DNA from: Limnephilus marmoratus
Taxonomy: Eukaryota; Arthropoda; Insecta; Trichoptera; Limnephilidae
Assembly (NCBI GenBank): GCA_917880885.1
Contig: OU862908.1
Location: forward strand, 57,805,819 to 57,869,818
Length of the DNA: 64,000 nucleotides
Direction of reading: 5' to 3'
The notes under the pieces are model-generated. The model saw only the letters and a program-made list of their open reading frames with translations. It had not been told where the DNA came from and ran no database searches. A program made the position numbers and the translations under genes. Positions 43,614 through 51,996 of the stretch are shown piece by piece (positions within the stretch are counted from its first letter, which is position 1; each line of letters begins with the position of its first letter).

Positions 43614-44090
43614 ATGGAAGGGGGAGAACTGCCCAGGTTTTGTCATTTGAGGGACAAACTGGAGACGTTCGTGTTGCAATACGAACAGTTCATCCTCGTC
43701 AATGATGACAAGTTAAATTCGGTAGAAAAAAAGAGAGCGGTTTTAATATCTCATTTACACACAGAGACAATAGATTTATTGATTGATTTGTGTTTTCCTA
43801 AAAAAATTACAGATATTACGGTCGAAAATTTATTGTTATTACTAGAGAATCATGTAGGTATCAAACGAAATGTGTTCAAAGAGCGCGAAATTTTTTTTGC
43901 TACGAAACAAAAAAGTTCAGAATCGGTTAATGATTATATAGCACGGTTAAGAAATCTCGTTAGATTTTGCAAATTCGAGGACAGACTTGAATATAATTTA
44001 AAAGATGTTTTTGTCACCGGTCTTCGAGTGGGGCGTATTAACCTGTCAAAGGCCAGGGTTTTTTACCTTACCTTTTTTAAATTACCTTAA
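43614..44090 (+). CDS. Gag, N-terminal part, cut short by a MITE
   Basis: Starts at ATG 43614, the first Met in the leader frame; the residues match a Gypsy gag from here (M-E-G-G-E-L-P-R-F). It continues K-R-A-V-L-I-S-H-L, then S-V-N-D-Y-I-A-R-L-R-N-L-V-R-F-C-K-F, the retrotransposon gag core (R-L-x-x-L-a-x-x-C-x-F), and F-V-T-G-L-R. The last 16 or so codons belong to the inserted MITE (44042 on) and end in a stop. The rest of gag continues in the same reading frame after the MITE at 44244. The insertion plus duplicated TTAA is 201 bp, a multiple of three, so only stops inside it break the frame. Confidence 0.85.
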   Translation: MEGGELPRFCHLRDKLETFVLQYEQFILVNDDKLNSVEKKRAVLISHLHTETIDLLIDLCFPKKITDITVENLLLLLENHVGIKRNVFKEREIFFATKQKSSESVNDYIARLRNLVRFCKFEDRLEYNLKDVFVTGLRVGRINLSKARVFYLTFFKLP

Positions 44091-44238
44091 CAACAAGAAT
44101 GGAGGAAGCTATTTTAAGCTTTATTTTATGTTATAAATTAATGGAATAAAATTTAAAATCGCATCCAAATTATTTGAATTAATATTCTTTTTTGAAATTC
44201 CAGTCTCGCGCGCGGGCGCGTTCCTGGCCTTTGAAAGG
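44042..44238. mobile_element. 197-bp piggyBac-like MITE inside gag
   Basis: TTAA on both sides (44038-44041, 44239-44242). Inverted ends CCTGTCAAAGGCCAGG and CCTGGCCTTTGAAAGG differ at one base. TTAA duplication and ends beginning CC are piggyBac features. The reading frames on either side are continuous across a single TTAA, so the insertion point is exact. Interior has no coding capacity. Since the host LTRs are identical, this insertion is at least as recent as very young. Confidence 0.9.
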
Positions 44239-44243
44239 TTAAG

Positions 44244-46679
44244 GAGAAATTATTTGTAGAGGCTGAAAACTTTTCATTAAAAAAGGTTATAGAATGTGCT
44301 ATTGCTATGGATTCATTCGAGGTAATGAATAAGCAAATTAAAACGGAAAGTGTTGATTTAGTAAATAAATTTAAAAATACATCGAACAATTTGTCACAAA
44401 AACAAAATTCGGTAGGTAAACATTTTTTTAGAACTTCGGACAAGAATGTTACATCGTACAGAGCGAGGTCAGCGGACCGAACAAAGTGTAAACATTGCGG
44501 GAATTATCACGATTCAGTAAATTGTAAATTGAAAGACGTGTTTTGTTATAAATGCAGAGTGAAAGGGCATATTGGGAAGATATGTCGCGATTTAAAATAT
44601 AATAACATTTCTTCAGTGTTCGTAAATACGCAGGAACATAAAAACATGTTGCGGATAAACGCAGTATATTGTGAACCAATATTGTGCAAAGTTTTAGTGA
44701 ATAATGTGGAACTAAACGGTTTATTGGACACAGGGGCGGCAATTTCGATTTTAACGGACGAAGATTATGTTAAACATTTCAAACATTTGATGTTAAAACC
44801 AAAGGATTTAACCTTAATGGGTTACGCTAACTGTAAGTTAAATTTATTGGGTTGTATCTTATTAACAGTTGATTTTAACGGTTATAGGGAAATGTTAGAA
44901 TTTTGCGTAGTAAAACAGGGAACAATTACGGTTCTAGGGCGTGATTTCATTAAAAAGTTTAATATTGGATTTACGGGCTTACAATCTACTTTATCCCAGG
45001 AGGGAAGTGAAAATGTTTCTCACAATATGGTTGAGAATAATACTAGTGTAATTAATAATTTAATTCGGAAATTCCCGGAGGTTTTTTCGGAGAAACTGGG
45101 TAAATTCAATAAATATAAAGTGCATTTGAAATTAAAAGAGAATGCGGAACCGAAATTCTGCAATCCGAGAAATATACCGTTTGCTTTAAAAGCAAAGGTT
45201 AAATCGGAATTGGGATGTTTACAATCGGAAGGTATTTCAGTTCCGGTAAACTATAGTAAGTTTGCGTCACCAATCGTTCCAATAGAAAAAAATAATGGGG
45301 AAATAAATGAAAAATCAATTTCAGCCCAGGAGGGTAGTGAAATTTTTTCTCATAGTGTTTTTGAGAATGATAGAAGTGATTTACAATCAATTTCATCCCA
45401 GGAGGGTAGTGAAATTTTTTCTCATAGTGGTTTTGATGATGATAGAAGTGATTTACAATCAATTTCATCCCAGGAGGGTAGTGAAATTTTTTCTCATAGT
45501 GTATTTGAGAGTGGTAGAAGTAAAGTGAATAAAAAAATTCGAAAATTCCAGGAGGTTTTTTCGGAGAAAGCGGGTAGTTTTAATAAAAGTAAAGTGCAAT
45601 TAGAATTAATTGGGAATGAGGAACCAGTTCACGTAGAGAATGACTTGGATACTCAAATTCTAAGTTTATTTAAAAATAACAGAGATTTACCTATAACGGA
45701 AGAAATATGGAGTAGGGTGCATATTAATTATGCGGGCCCAATTGCAAATAAATATTTTCTTGTAATTATTGACTCAACCTCAAAATGGTTAGACTGTGTA
45801 GAAGTAAAGTCTCCAAATTCGTATAACACTATTAAAATATTAAAGGGTTTATTTAGTTATTTCGGGAGTGTACAGACAATAGTTTCAGATAATGGAGCCG
45901 CTTTCATGTCAGCGGACTTCAAAGAGTTTTGTGAGATGAATAACATCAAACATTTAACGACTCCGGTAAATCATCCACAATCAAATGGTCTAGCAGAAAA
46001 CGCGGTTCGAACGTGTAAAAATTTTTTAAAAAAAATGATGATAAGAAATAAGTTTCAGTCAGGTTATGAGGAAAAATTAGGAAATTTTTTAATTGATTAC
46101 AGAAATGCACCACACTGTACAACTGGCTTAGAACCTGCAGTTGTAATGTTTGGAAGGAAACTAAGGTCAAACTTAAACAGTTTTGTACCGAGAGGGGGGA
46201 GAGATAAGGATAATAGAATTAAGAAAGAAACAAAAATTAAAATGTCTAAATGTCAGGAAAATCAAAAATATTATTATAAAAGAAATAATAAAGAATCGGG
46301 GGGTTTTTCGATTAATCAAAAGGTAATGGTTAGAGATTTCAGAGACCAAAACAATGATAAATGGGTACCAGGGAAAGTGTATAAACAATTAGGAAAAAAA
46401 CTTTATATAATTGAGGTAAATTTAAATGGTAAAATTATGTTTTGGAAAAGGCATTTTGATCAGTTGTCTAAATTATGTGTGTCATGGGAAAAGAAACACA
46501 GCAATCCTTATGTCGCGTCTGAGACGAAGAGACTGTCGTATGATGAATACGATGTCTCCAGCTTTGGCCTGGATGACAGTCTAATGGGTTTTTCTCCTTC
46601 TCATTCCAGCCCCAGTGATCCAGTGGCGTCAACGTCGGGAAATTGGAAGGACCGACTACGACCACGAACACACAGATGA
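44244..46679 (+). CDS. Gag C-terminus, protease, RT remnant and integrase in one frame
   Basis: Open from the MITE edge; first internal ATG 44307 gives 790 residues. Counting from it: gag zinc knuckles 61-73 and 80-93 (the second a standard C-x2-C-x4-H-x4-C); aspartic protease L-L-D-T-G-A at 139-144; the entry to the RT at 283-332 (P-R-N-I-P-F-A-L-K...S-P-I-V-P-I-E-K-N-N-G); 24-residue repeats at 336-407; integrase core 468-640 with N474, D528 and E564 (D528-E564 spacing 35, as expected); a GPY/F-like C-terminus near 680-720 (W-V-P-G-K-V...W-K-R-H-F-D-Q-L). RT palm, RNase H and the integrase HHCC finger are missing. The usual H-I-D of the first catalytic Asp is H-I-N. The protease looks intact; integrase should be inactive. 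Confidence 0.9.
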   Translation, partial: EKLFVEAENFSLKKVIECAIAMDSFEVMNKQIKTESVDLVNKFKNTSNNLSQKQNSVGKHFFRTSDKNVTSYRARSADRTKCKHCGNYHDSVNCKLKDVFCYKCRVKGHIGKICRDLKYNNISSVFVNTQEHKNMLRINAVYCEPILCKVLVNNVELNGLLDTGAAISILTDEDYVKHFKHLMLKPKDLTLMGYANCKLNLLGCILLTVDFNGYREMLEFCVVKQGTITVLGRDFIKKFNIGFTGLQSTLSQEGSENVSHNMVENNTSVINNLIRKFPEVFSEKLGKFNKYKVHLKLKENAEPKFCNPRNIPFALKAKVKSELGCLQSEGISVPVNYSKFASPIVPIEKNNGEINEKSISAQEGSEIFSHSVFENDRSDLQSISSQEGSEIFSHSGFDDDRSDLQSISSQEGSEIFSHSVFESGRSKVNKKIRKFQEVFSEKAGSFNKSKVQLELIGNEEPVHVENDLDTQILSLFKNNRDLPITEEIWSRVHINYAGPIANKYFLVIIDSTSKWLDCVEVKSPNSYNTIKILKGLFSYFGSVQTIVSDNGAAFMSADFKEFCEMNNIKHLTTPVNHPQSNGLAENAVRTCKNFLKKMMIRNKFQSGYEEKLGNFLIDYRNAPHCTTGLEPAVVMFGRKLRSNLNSFVPRGGRDKDNRIKKETKIKMSKCQENQKYYYKRNNKESGGFSINQKVMVRDFRDQNNDKWVPGKVYKQLGKKLYIIEVNLNGKIMFWKRHFDQLSKLCVSWEKKHSNPYVASETKRLSYDEYDVSSFGLDDSLMGFSPSHSSPSDPVASTSGNWKDRLRPRTHR
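45319..45535 (+). repeat. Three 72-bp tandem repeats in the place of the RT domain
   Basis: GGAGGGTAG recurs at 45329, 45401 and 45473, exactly 72 bp apart. Each unit encodes a 24-residue module with Q-E-G-S-E-I-F-S-H-S. A diverged single module (S-Q-E-G-S-E-N-V-S-H) occurs at 44997-45070 in its normal place between protease and RT. After the last repeat, the following I-R-K-F-x-E-V-F-S-E-K also duplicates 45064-45120. The block is therefore a copied pre-RT linker. Confidence 0.9.
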
Positions 46680-46797
46680 GTCAATGAAGGCAGCACTCAG
46701 CTCTCGACTCAACATGAATTACTTACATTGTAAATATTGGAATATTTTATGTATTGTAAATAATTATCAGTTCATGTTGTGTAACTGTCTTCGGATT

Positions 46798-46811
46798 TAA
46801 GTGTGGAGGGA
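46798..46811 (+). promoter_or_regulatory. Polypurine tract
   Basis: AAGTGTGGAGGGATG, mostly purine, abuts the 3' LTR; this is where plus-strand priming occurs in LTR elements. Confidence 0.5.
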
Positions 46812-47088
46812 TGTGGTGAACGTATGTCTTGCGGTATGAAAGAGACATGCGTGTATGAGTGAGACAGCATGAGGAACGTATAAAAGGGTGTGATTGCTGT
46901 CTACCGTCCTCTTTGGATTATCGCTTCGTAAGAAGCACTACCTGTACCATATCTCGGAATAAACTCGCTAAGTCTACCTACGAGTATTTATTGTTCAATC
47001 TCCCTGAACTGAGAGCACAATATAGAGGAATCTGGATCCATACAAAGGAGTCCAGAAAGTAATGTTGATACCAGCCACGGTCATCACA
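46812..47088 (+). repeat. 3' LTR
   Basis: 277 bp, reads the same as the 5' LTR throughout. Followed by the duplicated TGATG. Confidence 0.95.
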
Positions 47089-47539
47089 TGATGAAGTTCC
47101 CATCGAATAATACAATGTTTTTAACAAAATAATCGTATTTTATTAGCTGATTTCTCGATAATTCAGAATATCCCATGAATTTTCACGAGTCTGTGCTAGT
47201 ATTAAACTATTTTTGGTGGAACTTCATTTTCCTGTCATTGTTTTTTTTAAATAATTCATCTACAAGTAGGATGCTTATGAGCTTTTGTCGAATAACACTT
47301 GGCCAGGAATGTTTCATAATTCTGATTATTACTGCAAATTAAAAAAAAAATATATTCAAATATTGTGATATGCTGCCAAAATGCGTTTTATTTTATTTTA
47401 TGCATTTATTGAAGTGATTTTGGACACACAATTTTTTTTATTTGCGTCTGGTTCGAATAAATCACAAGGTTTCCGACGCGTGAGCAAGCCACATTCAGGT
47501 GTCCTGCCGCTATTTTGTCACCTTTGTAATCTAATTTGA

Positions 47540-47942
47540 CGGCCGGTGTAGTCCAGCGGTAAGGCTCTTGACTCGCACACCGAAGGTCGCGGGATCGAAT
47601 CCCGGCGTGGCAAATAAATTTTATTTGATTAATTTGTGTTATTTCACAATATATTCATTTAAAATAATATATATAGTATATTTGCGGCACGTTCCAGAGT
47701 GGAAGATACTCTCAGTATCGCCCTAGTGTAAGACCACCATTCAGAATTGAAACGTTGCTTGAAATGGCGTTAGCCGTGTTTGGTGACCAGATCTGAATAG
47801 TCAGATACTTCCCCACCTTCCTCTCCCTTATCTCCTACTCGTCTCCACTACCTTCAGCCACACAACATACCCCAATTGGGGGTGCAATAGTGTCACTTGC
47901 TTCAGACGGGAGCTGTTGGGACTCTTGTGCGTATTCATGTAA
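47540..47942 (+). mobile_element. SINE, first family, full length
   Basis: A box GTGTAGTCCAGCGGTAAGGC, B box GGGATCGAATCCCGGC, linker CAAATAAATTTTATTTGATT, body (GCGGCACGTTCCAGAGTGGA...) and tail ending GCGTATTCATGTAAAAAATAAA. The internal hallmarks of Pol III transcription are intact. Confidence 0.85.
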
Positions 47943-47949
47943 AAAATAA

Positions 47950-48410
47950 ATCTCTTCCTCTGCTCCCCTTGTCCCCCATCCCTCCGTCACCGTTCCCTGC
48001 ACGGCCTTTCCCGTGCGTTCGTGTTTCCGCCCCATTTCTCTCCTGCGTCCCCTTCCCTTCCCGCGTTTCCCTTCTTCGTTCCTCGCCTACCCGCCTCCCG
48101 CGTTCCGTTTCCTCCTTTCCCGCCTTCCCCCCTCCCTCGCCCCCCCCTTTCATGAACTTTCCCCCCTCCTTCGTTCAACTCCCCTCTCCGGGATTCCCCT
48201 CCCCCTCGCTGCCTTTAAACCACATGAAATACACATATGTTTAACTAAAATATTATTCTAATTTCATTACTCCAGAGCTCATCAGTACATATTACAACCT
48301 TCACGGGCGTACGCTCAACATCTCTTCAACGTTTCACCGTAATCGAATTAATGGAATAGGAACGCATGCGGGACAAACCAAGAAACATTCATTTTTATAT
48401 ATAAAGATAT
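47950..48410 (-). mobile_element. Helitron-like element with pyrimidine tract
   Basis: A C/T tract (47955-48200) like that inside 48891-49535 is followed by AGAGCTCATCAGTACATATT and ATTTTTATATATAAAGAT, the inverse of a Helitron start. The CTAG end was not found, so the SINE at 47540 may have replaced or cut it. Confidence 0.45.
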
Positions 48411-48890
48411 TTGTGAAATAAATTAATTTTAGCCACATTTTTTGTATTTCACTGTTTAACGGGTCTTTTTTGATTCATGGTGCACTTTTGGTCGCATTTT
48501 ACAGCCTGTTGACTTGCAAATTCAGTGCACTTCTGCGGAGCTATACAAATTGTGGGCATTTTATTTCTTTCGAACTCGTCCACCGTCAATCCGTCCTTAT
48601 ATTTTTTCGTTCCACCAAGTAGTGCCCGAAGGCAGCAATTAAGCCCTGTAGGTATAAAACTTTCGAGGGAAAACTGTGAATATTTCCGAAGAGATTTGTG
48701 CCAGAGGTATTTCGTTAACGAGGGTTAAAAACTGTGATACTTGAATGTAACACTTCATCATATTTTCGGGTTGTTAACATTTCGTCCTAACGGTGATTTA
48801 AAAAAGTTTTATTCTTTGATTTTTCATCTTGAAACTTCCCTTTCCCATTCTAATAATATATCTCGATCTTCAACAACTTTCTATAATGTA

Positions 48891-49535
48891 CTAGCTGAAC
48901 CCGGCAAGCGTTGCAACGCCACTTAAATAAATTATACCTATTGTTTCTCCCTGCGTGTCCTTTCCAATTCGTCCCTGTTCCCCTTCCGCCTCCTCTTTCC
49001 CTCCCGCGTTCCCCCTCTACCTTCCTCCCCTTTCCCCCGCCCCTTTTCCCGTAAAACCCCCCGCTCCCCCCTTTTCCCGTCAGTCCCCTTCTCTCGACAC
49101 CCCCTCCCGCAAATCTTCCCCCCTTCATTCCCCTTCATCCCTCCCGGATTCCACTCCCCTTCCCACCTACCTGCTCTGCCGCTAAAATACATTAAACACA
49201 CTCTTTTTTCAAAAAACTCGCGTGCCACTTATTGCAATTTTTTTATATAAATTTCATAACGACGAAGCTCTCCAGTGTATATGGAAACACTCTTCTGCTA
49301 AAATGCAATGTTTTGTAAAAAAAATTGAGTCAATCCATCGATTATTTTCCGATATTTGCAGACTCAAACATACGGAACCTATTTTTTACTGGATAGGGGC
49401 ACCCTAATCACTAGCGGTATGAAATACATTTAACGACCTACCAAATATACAAAAAAAATCATAAAAATCGGTCCAGCCTTTTTGAAGGAGTGGGACCACA
49501 AACACCGGGACACGAGATTTTTATACATCCTACAT
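48891..49535 (-). mobile_element. Non-autonomous Helitron, second type, minus strand
   Basis: On the minus strand it starts TAGGATGTATAAAAATCTCG, TGTCCCGGTGTTTGTGG (compare 19867) and ends GCGTTGCAACGCTTGCCGGG, TTCAGCTAG, T. A purine tract (pyrimidine on the plus strand, 48940-49150) precedes the end. Confidence 0.75.
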
Positions 49536-49554
49536 ATAGGTTTTAAGATTTTCA

Positions 49555-49745
49555 CGGCCAAAAGTATTTTAGTTATTTGTTTTTGGGGTGTTATGCCGTG
49601 TTGCGCTACCTCCTTCTTTAGCCAACGTTTCGGACATTGTTGCAGTGTCCATCATCAGGGCAGATCCGGCATGTGATCCAGATGCGTCTACATCTACCGG
49701 ATTTGCCCTGATATGCGCAAAACGGCATAATACCCCAAAAACAAA
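49555..49745 (-). mobile_element. Penelope-like terminal repeat, fold-back
   Basis: TTTTGGGGTGTTATGCCGTGTTGCG at the left is mirrored by CGCAAAACGGCATAATACCCC at the right. It lies directly beside the Helitron at 48891-49535. Contains the best-preserved hammerhead-like core of the window. Confidence 0.6.
49621..49661 (-). ncRNA. Hammerhead-ribozyme-like motif
   Basis: Minus strand order: GCC, CUGAUGA, a stem UGGACA/UGUCC with a nine-base loop, GAAAC, GUU, GGC. CUGAUGA and GAAAC are the two invariant boxes; GGC pairs with GCC to give stem I. Stem III is only minimal, as described for Penelope-like elements. Damaged relatives lie at 24697-24727, 29766-29797 and 30059-30100. Confidence 0.5.
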
Positions 49746-50154
49746 AAAAGAAAATCCTACCTACAGATTAAAACAATCGGTACCTACCTTCCTAGTAGTT
49801 CTGTGAGCAGTAGATCTCGCAATAAAGTATGTTTCTATTTAATTCTCATTTAATATCAACGTCAAAACTTTCTCTGAAATCTTAAGATTTGTAAGTAAGT
49901 ACTTAAATAACTATCTACTTAATCAAACCCAAATCATTTTACAATTAAAAAAATAATCTTTACTGAACCATTAACCCATGTTAGCTCATAGAGGGGGTAG
50001 AGCTAAAATTGGCTAAAAATTATTAACTAAAAATTCGTGACGTAGCTTGAAGTCCATGTTCCACTGGGTAATTTGAATTAACTGCAATACAGGTGGCAGT
50101 ACTTCAAACTACATCACGCGTTCGAAATTTCTAAAGCGGCCCGACCAGTTTTTT

Positions 50155-51215
50155 AAACGACTTCAAAAAGGAGGAGGTTCTATTTTTTTACTTTTTAGTG
50201 CATTTTTTGAAGTCGTTTTTTGTTTTGTTAAAATTTTTGTCGAGTAAACAAAAATTTTAACAAAACAAAAAACGACTTCAAAAAATGCACTAAAAAGTAA
50301 AAAAATAATTTCGTATTCTTCTACAACTTCATAATCAACTCTTACTTTTTCTACTCATCAATATGTAGGTATGATAGTCATTTTTGGAATCGGTGTCAGT
50401 CAACAAGATAGGTTTGTAACTACATACAAAGTAATAGGTTATAGGTGAGATGTGCTTGTGTCGCACAAGCGACTTGACGAGGCGAGAGCGGAGCCGGGGC
50501 GGGAGAGGAGCTGTCAAGTGAACACGCCGGCCGGGTACCTTTGCTGACACCGACTCCAAAAATAACAATCGTACCTACATATTGATGAGTAGAAAAAGTG
50601 AGTTGATTATGAAGTTGTAGAAGAATACGAAATTATTTTTTTACTTTTTAGTGCATTTTTTAAGTCGTTTTTTTGTTTTGTTAAAATTTTTGTTTATTTT
50701 TTTATTTTTAGTGAATCCGAAGTACACTAATTTGTCTGAATATGGGTAGACCTACTAAACGTGCTGCTCATATGAGACAGACATAATTTGACCATAACGA
50801 CGTTAGGGTCAAATTAAGAGATTCGGCCGAGTTTCGTTAATTTGTTCCTAAGAATTGAAGATTTCCGTTACTTTGTCATGGATCCGATAATCAGAACCTA
50901 ACCAAACTCTTATCAAACTATCCTTGAAGTACATCCTTTCCAATAAAAAATGAATCATTGAAATCGGTTGGCGTGATATTGAGTTATTCGTCCATTTGTC
51001 GCTCACATACTTTATGCAAATTTAAGACTTATATGGTTTTCTCATGGATGCCATTGTCAGAACTAGACCAAATTAAAATGGGACCACATGCACCAGCTTT
51101 CAAATAAAAAAAGAATCATCAATATCGGTTCACCCGGTCGAAAGTTCTGAGGTAACAAACATAAAAAATAAAATACAGTCGAATTGAGAACCTCCTCCTT
51201 TTTGAAGTCGTTTAA
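50155..51215. mobile_element. Large fold-back element with nested palindromes
   Basis: Outer inverted ends AAACGACTTCAAAAAGGAGG, AGGTTC (50155) and GAACCTCCTCCTTTTTGAAG, TCGTTT (to 51215). Inside, TTTTTACTTTTTAGTGCATT, TTTTGAAGTCGTTTTTTG occurs three times: forward at about 50200, inverted at 50245-50305, forward again at 50638-50695. A second pair of arms (50300-50395 and 50540-50635; AATTTCGTATTCTTCTACAA, CTTCATAATCAACTC and the mirror) lies between. No coding capacity. Confidence 0.8.
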
Positions 51216-51604
51216 AAAGGGCCCTTATGAGCTAATATATTTTCTACAAACATTAACTTAACCACATTTTAAAAATATTTTCTACGAACCTTGCATCGTG
51301 AGTCAACGCTAAATCATCGCCGTACGCCAGCAAATTTTTTAAATTTTTGTAATTTATTACTTGTATTTTGCAAAATGATTTTTTGTGAATTGTGCCGTCT
51401 CACTAGATAATGTTTTAAATTATTTTGTTTATAATACTTATTCTACCAAGTACTTTCGCTGGAATAGTATCTTATATTTAGAGAAATGTTTTTTTTAACC
51501 GGATCCGGAACGTAATAAACAAATTTGCAGAGAGATGAAATGCCAAATGGTCGAGTTAAACAGGATTTCTCCACGCTCAGTTGACTAGTTCGCTTGCTAA
51601 TATA

Positions 51605-51994
51605 CAGGGTGTCTGGGGGTAAAGTGCATTAACTTCGGGAGGTGATTCTACATAATATTATAAGTAAAAAAGATAAGTAACTTTTTCTAAATTCCAACTT
51701 TTAGGAGTTGTTTTGTGGTAAAAAGATAAAAATAGACCGGCGTGTGCCGCCAGCTTTATTATTTTCCGCTGTTACGATACGGGACAGTCACAACCATGTA
51801 ATGTTGCAACAATCGTGCCCGGCGGGCGCTCAGCAAGAATGATCGTAGCTCACACTAAAGAATTTTAGTAGGTACGTCTTTTTGTATGGGAAAAAAAATG
51901 TTGGAATTTCGAAAAAAGTTGTTAATCTTTTTTACTCCTACCATCATATAGAATCACCTCCCAAAATTAAGGCACTTTACCCAAGGACACCCTG
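51605..51994. mobile_element. TA-flanked MITE, copy 2
   Basis: TA on each side and ends CAGGGTGTCTGGGGGTAAAG / CTTTACCCAAGGACACCCTG. Interior inverted relative to 37710-38087. Confidence 0.85.
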
Positions 51995-51996
51995 TA

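Larger units (their letters stand above)
42896..47088 (+). mobile_element. Gypsy-type LTR retrotransposon lacking its reverse transcriptase
   Basis: 4193 bp: LTR (42896-43172), leader, gag, protease and integrase-like ORF, LTR (46812-47088). The 5-bp duplication TGATG flanks it (42891-42895, 47089-47093). The two LTRs, 277 bp each, show no difference by eye, so it inserted very recently. Order gag-protease-(RT remnant)-integrase is that of Gypsy/Ty3. The RT/RNase H core is deleted, the first integrase Asp is changed and gag is broken by a MITE, so this copy cannot move by itself; it must have been copied with enzymes supplied by a complete relative. Confidence 0.92.
42440..47199 (+). mobile_element. 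Third-family Helitron carrying nested insertions
   Basis: GGTTCAATGAACTCTAGAAC at 42479 is the Helitron body seen at 38495. The Helitron end, CCCATGAATTTTCACGAG, TCTGTGCTAG, T, appears only at 47172-47199. Between lie a LINE-tailed repeat (42556-42885) and the complete LTR retrotransposon (42896-47088). The left limit is approximate. Confidence 0.5.

Noticed and set aside
45199..45528. Antisense and shifted frames over the 72-bp repeats
   Set aside because: They arise because 72 is a multiple of three; the sense frame is continuous with protease and integrase.
47897..49228. Several Pro- or Gly/Arg/Glu-rich frames
   Set aside because: They are translations of pyrimidine or purine tracts in Helitrons.
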